Assembly (NCBI RefSeq): GCF_015714715.1
Contig: NZ_WAHS01000001.1
Coordinates: forward strand, 868,001-932,000
Length of the DNA: 64,000 nt
Reading direction: 5' to 3'
Source: Aestuariivirga litoralis
GTDB taxonomy: Bacteria; Pseudomonadota; Alphaproteobacteria; Rhizobiales; Aestuariivirgaceae
Positions 36,001 to 43,180 of this stretch are shown in pieces. The translations under genes were made by a program, and so were the position numbers. Below the pieces are notes generated by a model. That model searched no databases and was not told where the DNA came from. It saw nothing but the letters and a program-made list of their open reading frames with translations. Every line of letters begins with the position of its first letter. Position 1 is the stretch's first letter.

Positions 36001-36555
36001 GCGAACGGGTGCGTCGGCGCCGGGTGGGAACAGATCGATCAGGCCGCCGCGCACGGCGAAGTCACCTGACTCCACCACCGTGCCAACGCGTGAATAACCA
36101 TTGTCGCTGAGGAAGACCTGTAACTTTTCCACCGGGATGCTCATGCCCGGCTTGGCGAGGAAGGCTGCCTTGCTCATCTGTACTTTCGGCAGCACGCGCT
36201 GCAGCACAGCATTCACTGTGGTGAGCAGAAGCGTTGGCGTTTTCAGCCCGTGTGAGAGCGTGGCCAAGGTGGCCAATCTGCGCGCCAGAATATCGGCGGA
36301 GGGCGAGACGCGGTCGTAAGGCAGGCAATCCCAGGCGGGGAAGCGCAGGGCCTCAAGTTCGGGGGCAAAATAGCCGAGCTGTTCTTCCAGCGTGGCCAGA
36401 TGCGCATCATCGCGACAGACATAGACGAAGCCACGGTTGCCCGCCTCCTGCACCATGGCAGGCAGCAACATCGCGTCCTGGCCTTCGAGCAGGCCCGAGA
36501 GAATGGTTTTGCCGGGCCGCGCCAGCCGCTCTTTCAATCCCGCAGGCAGTTGCAT
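33079..36555 (-). CDS. mfd: Transcription-repair coupling factor
   Basis: SF2 DNA translocase that removes stalled RNA polymerase and recruits UvrA. The 1158-residue protein has the UvrB-like N-terminal module (FPAWDCLPYDRVSPSADILA), then the CarD-type RNA polymerase interaction domain (LGDLMVHVDHGIGRFEGLKT). The RecG-like motor follows, with Walker A DVGFGKTEVALRAAF, the DEEQ box IIDEEQHFGVKHKE, LSATPIPRTL, and the TRG motif region QLRGRVGRSKQRAYALL. It overlaps the sdhE stop by 1 base, so the two are coupled. Confidence 0.97.
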   Translation of the reverse strand: MQLPAGLKERLARPGKTILSGLLEGQDAMLLPAMVQEAGNRGFVYVCRDDAHLATLEEQLGYFAPELEALRFPAWDCLPYDRVSPSADILARRLATLATLSHGLKTPTLLLTTVNAVLQRVLPKVQMSKAAFLAKPGMSIPVEKLQVFLSDNGYSRVGTVVESGDFAVRGGLIDLFPPGADAPVRLDFFGDTLESIRSFDPQSQRSTHQLKELSLNPANEVLLTQSAIAGFRSAYSQAFGGLDLNDPLYESITNGRRYQGMEHWLPLFQPALVTLFDYVPEAVWCLSNEVPASMQARHEQVAEYYDARKEALSQQSFGAAPYKPLPPERLYLSAREWDQITADVTLLEQSPFEHPSALAVSFAGRQGRNFAAERSAGQGQVYDAVRQHTEDLRKAGTRTLIACWSEGSADRLSTILKDHDLAPLAVVKSWADALKMETAICGLIVLPLEQGFEAPGLAIISEQDVLGDRLVRRARKAKKAADFLSELASLSLGDLMVHVDHGIGRFEGLKTIEVQGAPHDCLLLTYADNARLFLPVENIELLSRYGSETEGVQLDRLGGGAWQAKKAKLKQRIREIAGDLIKTAAARELKPGDVLAPVEGAFDEFCARFPYEETEDQLTAIEAVLEDLQRGRPMDRLICGDVGFGKTEVALRAAFVAAYAGKQVAVVVPTTLLARQHFRTFTERFKGLPLRIAQASRLVPRKELEQTRKDLAEGNVDIVVGTHAILAESVKFRDLGLMIIDEEQHFGVKHKERLKQMRANVHVLTLSATPIPRTLQLALSGLREMSLITTPPLDRLAVRTYIAPFDPIIIREHLLREHFRGGQSFYVVPRISDLDEVSAFLREAVPEVKFRTAHGRMPPTELEDIMTGFYDRAFDVLLSTTIVESGLDISTANTMVIHRADMFGLAQLYQLRGRVGRSKQRAYALLTTAAKKQLTATAERRLKVLQSLDSLGAGFNLASHDLDIRGAGNLLGEEQHGNIREVGFELYQNMLEEAVAAMRSGADESMDEGQWSPSINIGTSVLIPESYVTDLQVRLGLYRRLADFAEQEDLDAFAAELHDRFGKKPDEVDHLLEIVSIKLLCRKANVEKVDAGPKGATVTFRKGIFANPSALVTWIAGQGTLAKLRPDMSLVLLREWVNAAQRLKGTRQLLQNLVKLAA

Positions 36556-36824
36556 CAGAAGGTTTCCGGCCTGAAGGACAAGATGCCATCCAACATGGGT
36601 GAACTGAATTCCGCCGGCACTGTTTCCTGCTTCGTGGCCCAGCTTAAAAGATCCTGATCCGGAATCTCGAGTAGCACTTCGAACTTCTGCAGATCGGCGG
36701 CATTCATGATGGGCAAATGCTGCGCGGCATAGCCGCCGACGAGAATATCCATCTCCTTGATGCCGCGATGCATCGCACGCCAGAGCAAGCGCTTGCGGAT
36801 CAGATCAAGGTCGGTTTTCGTCAT
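36555..36824 (-). CDS. sdhE: Succinate dehydrogenase assembly factor 2 (FAD assembly factor SdhE)
   Basis: An 89-residue protein of the SdhE/Sdh5 (DUF339) family, which promotes covalent flavinylation of succinate dehydrogenase subunit A. The RGxxE motif is present as HRGIKEMD at about residues 19-26, with the helical core KRLLWRAMHRG and the later EIPDQDLLSWATKQE. It lies between divergent recG and downstream mfd, a conserved order in Rhizobiales. Confidence 0.92.
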   Translation of the reverse strand: MTKTDLDLIRKRLLWRAMHRGIKEMDILVGGYAAQHLPIMNAADLQKFEVLLEIPDQDLLSWATKQETVPAEFSSPMLDGILSFRPETF

Positions 36825-36882
36825 GCGCGTCTCTTAATCACCTTGTCCTTGCATCGCAACATTTTCAGGGCAAAATGCTGTC

Positions 36883-38985
36883 ATGCGCCCTGCTCTTCTC
36901 AACCCGTTGTTTGCCGATGTGACTAGTGCCAAAGGCATTGGTGCAAAGCTGGGAAAACTCTTCGGGAAGTTGTTGCGCGGCGATGAGAATGCGTCAACAC
37001 GGCTGATCGATGTGCTGTTCCATCTGCCTTCACACGTGATTGACCGGCGCTTCCGTTGCACGGTGTCGCAGCTTCCCACCCAAGGTATTGCAACTTTGAA
37101 AGTGACTGTGGGCAAGCACAAGCCGCCGCCGCGCGGCACAAGGCTGCCGTACAAGATCGATGTCTTCGATGACACGGGCCATATGAGCCTGGTGTTTTTT
37201 TCCAGCTTTGCTGATCACCTGGCGCGCAATTTCCCTGTGGGTGAGGAGCGTTACATTTCGGGTGAGATCAAATGGTTTGGCACTGAAGCGCAGATGAGCC
37301 ACCCAGATTATGTGGTTCGGCCGGATGAGTTGGCTTTGATGCCGGAGATCGAACCGGTTTATCCCCTCACGGCAGGGCTGACGGGGAAGATTTTTCACAA
37401 GGCGGTTGGTGCGGCCTTGGAGAAACTCCCCGCCATGCCCGAATGGCAGGATGCAGCGTGGCTGACGCAAAACAAATGGCAAGCGTTCAATACGGCTCTA
37501 GATGCCGAACATCGGCCCGCGATTGCAAGTGTTGGTGTGGCAAATCCAAACCGTGACCGTCTCGCCTATGACGAGTTGCTGGCAAATCAGCTCGCGTTGT
37601 CATTGGTGCGCAACCAGATGAAGCGCGAGAGCGGGAGGCAGCTTTCAGGCGCGGGTGCGTTACGTGCCAAGATCATCGCGGCCCTGCCCTATGCGCTTAC
37701 AGCCTCGCAGGTTCATGCGACAGATGGAATCCTCAAAGACATGGCTTCCGAGCAGCGGATGATCCGCTTGCTGCAGGGCGATGTGGGCGCGGGCAAAACA
37801 GTCGTGGCTCTGCTGGCTCTGGTGGCGGCGGTGGAGTCGGGTGCGCAAGGTGCGTTCATGGTGCCCACTGAAATTCTGGCGCGGCAGCATGTGGTTTCGT
37901 TCGCGCGGCTTACCGAGGGGACCGGCTTGCGTGTCGCCGTGCTGACCGGCCGCGAAAAGGGAAAAGCCCGTACTGAATTGCTTGACGCACTGGCCGCGGG
38001 GCAGATTGATATTCTGATCGGCACGCATGCGCTGTTTCAGGAGGATGTGACTTATCGTGATTTAGGTCTGGTGGTGATTGATGAGCAGCACCGCTTTGGT
38101 GTTCACCAGCGCCTGGCGTTGCAGGATAAATCGCATCTGGGCACCGATCTGCTGGTGATGACCGCAACACCGATCCCGCGTACCCTGTCGCTCACACTTT
38201 ATGGTGACATGGATGTGTCCAAGCTCACGGAGAAGCCTGCTGGCCGCTTGCCAGTGGATACGCGGGTGATGCCGCTTTCGCGGATGGAAGAGATCGTGGC
38301 GGGCATCCGGCGCAGCCTGGGCCAAGGCGTGCGGGCCTATTGGGTGTGCCCTTTGGTGGAGGAAAGCGAAGAGCTTGATCTGGTCGCGGCAGAGAACCGC
38401 TTTGCCGATTTGAATGCCGCCTTTCCGGGGCAAGTTGGGCTGGTGCATGGGCGGCTGAAAGGGCCTGAGAAAGACAAGGTGATGGCGGATTTCAAGTCCG
38501 GCGCGCTTACAGTTCTGGTGGCGACCACCGTGATCGAAGTGGGGGTGGATGTGCCGGAAGCGGCCATCATGGTGATCGAGAATGCTGAGCGCTTCGGGTT
38601 GGCACAGCTCCATCAATTGCGCGGACGGGTGGGCCGTGGTGCAGCGAAGTCCACTTGCATCCTGCTATATCAGGAACCCCTGGGCGAAGTGGCCAAACAG
38701 CGACTCTCCATTATGCGTGACACGGAAGACGGTTTCCGGATTGCCGAAGAAGATTTGCGGCTGCGGGGTGCTGGTGAAGTGCTGGGCACGGCGCAATCAG
38801 GTGTGCCAATGTTCAGGATCGCTGATTTATCCGTGCACGGAGAATTGCTGGCCGCCGCACGCGATGATGCCACACTGATCCTGCGGCGCGACCCGCAGCT
38901 CTCTTCCGCTCGTGGCGAAGCGCTGCGTCACCTGCTCTATCTTTTCGAGCGTGACGAAGCGATCAGGCTTTTGTCTTCCGGCTAA
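36883..38985 (+). CDS. recG: ATP-dependent DNA helicase RecG
   Basis: Branch-migration helicase that regresses stalled forks. The 700-residue protein has the N-terminal OB/wedge domain (FHLPSHVIDRRFRCTVSQLP), Walker A GDVGAGKTVVALLALV, the DEQH box VVIDEQHRFGVHQRL, TATPIPRTLSLTLYGDMDVS, and motifs V-VI VIEVGVDVPEA and QLRGRVGRG. The C-terminal region DLRLRGAGEVLGTAQSG matches the family. The 3' end overlaps the convergent DUF502 gene by 23 bases. Confidence 0.96.
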   Translation: MRPALLNPLFADVTSAKGIGAKLGKLFGKLLRGDENASTRLIDVLFHLPSHVIDRRFRCTVSQLPTQGIATLKVTVGKHKPPPRGTRLPYKIDVFDDTGHMSLVFFSSFADHLARNFPVGEERYISGEIKWFGTEAQMSHPDYVVRPDELALMPEIEPVYPLTAGLTGKIFHKAVGAALEKLPAMPEWQDAAWLTQNKWQAFNTALDAEHRPAIASVGVANPNRDRLAYDELLANQLALSLVRNQMKRESGRQLSGAGALRAKIIAALPYALTASQVHATDGILKDMASEQRMIRLLQGDVGAGKTVVALLALVAAVESGAQGAFMVPTEILARQHVVSFARLTEGTGLRVAVLTGREKGKARTELLDALAAGQIDILIGTHALFQEDVTYRDLGLVVIDEQHRFGVHQRLALQDKSHLGTDLLVMTATPIPRTLSLTLYGDMDVSKLTEKPAGRLPVDTRVMPLSRMEEIVAGIRRSLGQGVRAYWVCPLVEESEELDLVAAENRFADLNAAFPGQVGLVHGRLKGPEKDKVMADFKSGALTVLVATTVIEVGVDVPEAAIMVIENAERFGLAQLHQLRGRVGRGAAKSTCILLYQEPLGEVAKQRLSIMRDTEDGFRIAEEDLRLRGAGEVLGTAQSGVPMFRIADLSVHGELLAAARDDATLILRRDPQLSSARGEALRHLLYLFERDEAIRLLSSG

Positions 38986-39682
38986 GCTTGCGCTTCACCG
39001 GAGGTGTTGCTCCCGCAGCCACCTGTGACTTTCCATCCGGAAAAATGATGCCCATGGAAATGACCAGCTTCAGGCCGTCTTCAACGCTCATGTCGAGAAT
39101 CTTCACGTCGCTCTGATCGGCAAAGAAGACGTAGCCGGAAGTCGGGTTCGGCGTGGTTGAAACATAAAGCGCATACATCTTCCGCCCGGCTTCCAGCCCC
39201 ACTTCTGCGCCATCGACTTCACGCGAGATGAAGGCGGGGGACCAGGCACCCTTGCGAGGCCATTCCACCAGGCAGACCTGACGGAATGATGCGCCGGAAT
39301 CTGAAAACAATGTTTCGAAAATCTGCTTTGAGCCCTTGTAGAGCGAGCGCACAACCGGCGTGGAGTTCAGCATCTTGTCCCACAGGCGAAGCAGCGTGCG
39401 GCCCACCAGATTGGCGGCCAGAAAACCGACCAGCGTAATGACAGCAATACTCACCACCAAGCCGAAACCTGGCACCTTGAAAGGCAGATAGGTGTCTGGA
39501 TTATACGCTTGTGGAACCAGCGGCTTAACGATGTTGTCAAAGCGTTCAATGAACCACAGCGTGGCCCAAATGGTGATCGCGGCGGGCGCAATGATGACAA
39601 GGCCGGTGAAGAAATAGCGGCGCAAGCGTGAAATGCTGGCGGTAGCTGGCCGTGGTGGAATGGATGTTTCAGGCTTTGTCAT
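38963..39682 (-). CDS. DUF502 domain membrane protein
   Basis: A 239-residue inner-membrane protein of the DUF502 family with no established function. Two membrane helices are visible (YFFTGLVIIAPAAITIWATL and GFGLVVSIAVITLVGFLAAN). The conserved blocks are STPVVRSLYKGSKQIFETLF and VEWPRKGAWSPAFISRE, then YVSTTPNPTSGYVFF, which is typical of the family. The start ATG at 39682 (MTKPETSIPP) is preferred over an in-frame start 14 codons upstream. Confidence 0.85.
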   Translation of the reverse strand: MTKPETSIPPRPATASISRLRRYFFTGLVIIAPAAITIWATLWFIERFDNIVKPLVPQAYNPDTYLPFKVPGFGLVVSIAVITLVGFLAANLVGRTLLRLWDKMLNSTPVVRSLYKGSKQIFETLFSDSGASFRQVCLVEWPRKGAWSPAFISREVDGAEVGLEAGRKMYALYVSTTPNPTSGYVFFADQSDVKILDMSVEDGLKLVISMGIIFPDGKSQVAAGATPPVKRKLSRKTKA

Positions 39683-39746
39683 CGAAAAGAAATGGCATCC
39701 AGCCCCCGCCATTGCAAGCGGCACTTTGACTCTGGCGCGTCAGGCT

Positions 39747-40658
39747 TCATTGATTGGGATTGCCGGGATTCTGTTCATTCCACACGCGCGCACGTGCTTC
39801 GGCTTCAAGGCGCGTTTCCTGCGAGGCGGCGAATTTCAAATCATTCAGACGGTCGTAAATTCCGGGGTCTTCGTCCTGGCGGGCCGCACCTGCGGCTACG
39901 ATGTACCAGGTGAGGGCCTTCAGATCATCCTGCGGCACCACTCCCCCCTTCGCACACAACTCGCCCATATAGGCGGCCGCTTCGGCTGAGTGTTTGCGGA
40001 TGGCGGCATTCAACCATTTCAACCCTTGCGTGGGGTTCTGGCGCATGCCGTCGCCTTCTATGCTCATGACGCCCAGTGCATAAAAGGCGCGCGGATGGCC
40101 GAAGCTGGTGGCCATCTGCAGATAGGTGCGCGCTGCCTCTTGCGGGTTGGCCCTCAACTTGGCGGACGGAATGCCGAGGCGCAGGTAATCCGCCGCACGA
40201 ATTTTGGCGTCGACTTCGATGCGCAGACGGAACGGGTCTTGCTCGTCGGATGAAAACTGATCGGCCACGCGGGAGAAGTACGAATAGGCGGCTGCCGGGT
40301 CCACTGGCACACCATGGCCCAGCCGGTACATGTGGCCCAGATACCAATCGGCCACCATGTTTCCATCGTCGGAGCTTTTGAGAAACAGTTTGCGGGCGCG
40401 GCCATAATCGCCGCGACCATAGGCGGCGCGGCCGGCTTTCAGCTCATCCGTCCAGAAGGGCACGATGTCGAGGCGGGGAAGATGGATGTCAGGGCGGGGA
40501 AGTTTGATCTCAGGCGTATCGCCAAACATGCCCATGAGGTTGCCAAAAAAGCCGCCTTCGGCCCTTGCCGCTGTCACAAGGCAGGACTGGAAAAGCATCA
40601 ACAGGGCGAAAACGGCGCTGCCATACGCCCCCAAATGTCTGCCCGAAGTGCAACCCAT
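39747..40658 (-). CDS. Sel1-repeat (TPR-like) exported protein
   Basis: A 303-residue protein with an N-terminal hydrophobic signal segment (GSAVFALLMLFQSCLVTAARA). The Asp/Pro-rich stretch LPRPDIHLPRLDIVPFW comes next. At least three Sel1-like repeats follow: YGRARKLFLKSSDDGNMVAD with WYLGHMYRLGHGVPVD, ARTYLQMATSFGHPRAFYAL, and GLKWLNAAIRKHSAEAAAYM with GELCAKGGVVPQD. Such proteins scaffold protein complexes, often in the periplasm. The specific partner is unknown. ATG at 40658 is chosen; a TTG one codon earlier is open. A cysteine near the signal end (FQSCL) is not a good lipobox. Confidence 0.82.
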   Translation of the reverse strand: MGCTSGRHLGAYGSAVFALLMLFQSCLVTAARAEGGFFGNLMGMFGDTPEIKLPRPDIHLPRLDIVPFWTDELKAGRAAYGRGDYGRARKLFLKSSDDGNMVADWYLGHMYRLGHGVPVDPAAAYSYFSRVADQFSSDEQDPFRLRIEVDAKIRAADYLRLGIPSAKLRANPQEAARTYLQMATSFGHPRAFYALGVMSIEGDGMRQNPTQGLKWLNAAIRKHSAEAAAYMGELCAKGGVVPQDDLKALTWYIVAAGAARQDEDPGIYDRLNDLKFAASQETRLEAEARARVWNEQNPGNPNQ

Positions 40659-40875
40659 CAATTTTTACTCAACCCGAGGCCCCCGTCCGGGCAGGATAAA
40701 AGACTAACTTCATTACCCAATTGTGATGAGAGGCTGAGGCGCAATTTGGGCGCGACGGGGGTGAATTGCGGTTCCGTTGCGCCGGAAATGAGATTTAGTT
40801 CATCTGTTGCGCGGCGGCCACAGCTAGGCTCTATCGGGCCTTTTGCAGCGCAACCTTTCATGGCACAAGGGCGGC

Positions 40876-41991
40876 ATGAGCGACAGTGAAACCCTCCCCC
40901 CGCAGGCCCCGGCTGAGCAATTGACCTTTTCCTATGTGTCCCGGCCTGGCCTCCTGAAGATCACCCTGATCAACCTGGTTTTCAATATTCTGACGCTTTC
41001 GATCTACCGTTTCTGGGGCAAGACCAATGCGCGGCGCCATATCTGGAGCTGCATTCACATCAATGGCGAACCGCTGGAATATACCGGCACAGGCGCCGAG
41101 CTGTTCAGGGGCTTCCTATTTGTGTTCGGGCTGATCATCCTGCCTTTTCTGTTGCTGACCACAGGGCTTCATATCGCCTATGGCGATGAAAGCCCGGCCG
41201 CTGCCGCCGCCAGCGCCATTTTCGGCATTTTCGTCTACAGCATGATCGGATTTGCGATCTACAAGGCAAGGCGTTACCAGCTGAGCCGCACTCTATGGCG
41301 AGGAATCAGAGGCAACCTGGCGGGTTCCGCCATGACCTACAGCCTGCTCTATTTTGGCTCGATGGTGGCCAAGGGCGCCAGCCTGGGCTGGGCCACGCCG
41401 GTGATGAACACCGTGCTGCAGGAACACATCACCAATGATATGCGCTTCGGTGATGCGGCCTTCAAATTCAAGGGGCCCGCAGGACCGCTTTATCCAGCTT
41501 ATGCGTTGTGCTGGTTCCTATTCGCCGTCATCCTGTTTGTTTCGATTGCGGTGATCGGTGGCATTCTCGCCGGGATCTATTCAACGATTGACGGCACCAG
41601 CAGCCAGAAAGATTTCGCCATGCTGGGCATCGGCATTGTGTTCTTCGCGCTGGCCTTCCTGTGCTACATGGTGATTTTTCCAGCGATCTGGTCGATCTAT
41701 TGGGCAAAGCAGATCCGCACTTTTGCAGAATATACGCGCTTTGACGGCGCGCAGTTCAAACTCAACGCGACGGCGGGCAGCCTGATCGGGCTGACGGTGG
41801 TGAACTTCCTTATCCTGATTTTCACGCTGGGCACGTTCTGGCCTTTCATCCTGCAGCGCAATTTCCGATACATGGCCAGCCGTTTGAAACTGGAAGGTGC
41901 AATTGAAGTCGAGCGTATCCGCCAATCCAGCCTGGCCGTACCGAAGCGTGGCGAGGGTCTGGCTGACGCCTTTGACGTGGGCGCCTGGTGA
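40876..41991 (+). CDS. DUF898 (YjgN family) membrane protein
   Basis: A 371-residue polytopic membrane protein of the YjgN/DUF898 family, function unknown. The family opening is LKITLINLVFNILTLSIYRF-like, followed by WGKTNARRHIWS, and the motif is repeated at the C-terminus (VNFLILIFTLGTFWPFI and NFRYMASRLKLEG). Six or so hydrophobic helices lie between. The ATG at 40876 has AAGGGCGG upstream; the longer open frame has no such site. It overlaps the M48 peptidase gene by 1 base (TGATG), a pairing that suggests joint function in membrane protein handling. Confidence 0.88.
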   Translation: MSDSETLPPQAPAEQLTFSYVSRPGLLKITLINLVFNILTLSIYRFWGKTNARRHIWSCIHINGEPLEYTGTGAELFRGFLFVFGLIILPFLLLTTGLHIAYGDESPAAAAASAIFGIFVYSMIGFAIYKARRYQLSRTLWRGIRGNLAGSAMTYSLLYFGSMVAKGASLGWATPVMNTVLQEHITNDMRFGDAAFKFKGPAGPLYPAYALCWFLFAVILFVSIAVIGGILAGIYSTIDGTSSQKDFAMLGIGIVFFALAFLCYMVIFPAIWSIYWAKQIRTFAEYTRFDGAQFKLNATAGSLIGLTVVNFLILIFTLGTFWPFILQRNFRYMASRLKLEGAIEVERIRQSSLAVPKRGEGLADAFDVGAW

Positions 41992-43073
41992 TGGCTGTTT
42001 CTGCCACCTATTTCGATGGCCAATCGGCCAAGAGCCATGAGGTTCATGTCTCCGAAGATGGCCAGCAGCTGACATTCTCTGGCGCTGATGTGGCGCAGGT
42101 GAGTTGGACCATCGCGGGCCTGCATGCGATTGACCCGCCCAGCCCCGGCCAGCCTTATAGGCTCACGCATGAGGGCGCGCCCGGTGCGCGGCTGATCATC
42201 CGTGATCAAGATTTCATCACGCAGCTTACGGCGCGCTCGCGGCATTTGCATGGTGGCTACACCCGCAAGGATATTACACAGCTGCTGGGCTGGACCTTGG
42301 GCGGCATTGCGGTGTTCGTTCTGCTCGGTTGGATTGCGGTTTCGGTTCTGCCCGCTCCAATCGCCCGTGCGATGCCGCAAAGCTGGCGACAGAGCACCGG
42401 CATTGAAATGGAAAAAGCCATGGCGGGCGGCAAAGTGGCTTGCAGCACGACCGCCGGGGATCGCGCCATCGGGCAGCTTCTGGCCAATCTGGCCGAAGGT
42501 GTGCCGGATATGCCGCCGGTCTCGGTGCATGTTTATGATCTCGGTATGCTCAATGCCTTTGCCGTCAATGGCGGGCATATCATCGTGACCAAGCAGCTGC
42601 TTGATGCGGCGGACCGGCCGGAGGAACTGGCCGGCGTGCTGGCCCACGAAATTGGCCATGTGGCGCATCTGCATCCGGAAGCGCAGATGGTGCGCTTGGC
42701 CGGCGTGCAGATTCTGTCGAGCACCTTCAGCGGCACAAATGGCGGCAACATGTCCAGCAATGCGATTTTCATTGCCACGGTGCTGCGCCATTCGCGTGCG
42801 GCAGAAGAAGAGGCCGATGCCTATGCGCGCGACATGCTGGTCAAATCCCAAATTGACCCGATGGGGTTCAAGACCTTCTTTGAAAAGCTGCTGAAGCTGG
42901 AAGGCGGCAGCTCGTCGCAATTCTCGGCGCTCAAAGCCTTGGGCAGCATCTTCTCCACCCATCCAGGCACGGAAGAACGCATCGCCAAGATCAAGCCGCT
43001 GCCAGAAGGCGTGGTTGCAAAGCCCGCACTCACACCGGAAGAATGGCAGGCGTTGAAGAAGATTTGCGGTTAG
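41991..43073 (+). CDS. M48 family metallopeptidase
   Basis: A 360-residue membrane-anchored zinc peptidase related to HtpX/BepA. The N-terminal domain of about 85 residues (YFDGQSAKSHEVHVS) precedes one membrane helix (LGGIAVFVLLGWIAVSVLP, about 100-120). The peptidase domain has the HExxH motif in VLAHEIGHVAHLHPE and the third zinc ligand Glu in AAEEEADAYARDML. It ends with the HPGTEERI motif of this family. It is coupled to the DUF898 gene, and this pair is found together in several Alphaproteobacteria. Confidence 0.92.
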   Translation: MAVSATYFDGQSAKSHEVHVSEDGQQLTFSGADVAQVSWTIAGLHAIDPPSPGQPYRLTHEGAPGARLIIRDQDFITQLTARSRHLHGGYTRKDITQLLGWTLGGIAVFVLLGWIAVSVLPAPIARAMPQSWRQSTGIEMEKAMAGGKVACSTTAGDRAIGQLLANLAEGVPDMPPVSVHVYDLGMLNAFAVNGGHIIVTKQLLDAADRPEELAGVLAHEIGHVAHLHPEAQMVRLAGVQILSSTFSGTNGGNMSSNAIFIATVLRHSRAAEEEADAYARDMLVKSQIDPMGFKTFFEKLLKLEGGSSSQFSALKALGSIFSTHPGTEERIAKIKPLPEGVVAKPALTPEEWQALKKICG

Positions 43074-43095
43074 CTGAATCGCCAAAGCAACTATC

Positions 43096-43177
43096 GTCAT
43101 CCCGACGAACGTCGGGACCCAGGCTGTCAAACTACGCGACTGTTGAAAGTCTGGGTCCCGGCGTTCGCCGGGATGAC
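43096..43177. repeat. Dispersed palindromic repeat (GTCATCCCGGCGAACGCCGG type)
   Basis: Two 27-base inverted arms, 43096-43122 and 43151-43177, match at 25 of 27 positions and flank a 28-base centre. Each arm contains its own smaller palindrome (CCGACGAACGTCGG; CCGGCGTTCGCCGG). Read as protein the arms give the familiar VPAFAGMT pseudo-peptide, a hallmark of a dispersed repeat seen in many Alphaproteobacteria. It sits between convergent M48 and gyrA genes and may also end the gyrA transcript. Confidence 0.85.
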
Positions 43178-43180
43178 TGA

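Noticed and set aside
41697-43130. 477-codon open frame antisense to the M48 and DUF898 genes
   Set aside because: It begins within the dispersed palindromic repeat (VPTFVGMT pseudo-peptide) and is opposite two well-supported genes.
43096-43177. CRISPR array or insertion sequence end
   Set aside because: Only one pair of inverted arms, no regular direct spacing, no transposase nearby and no target duplication seen.
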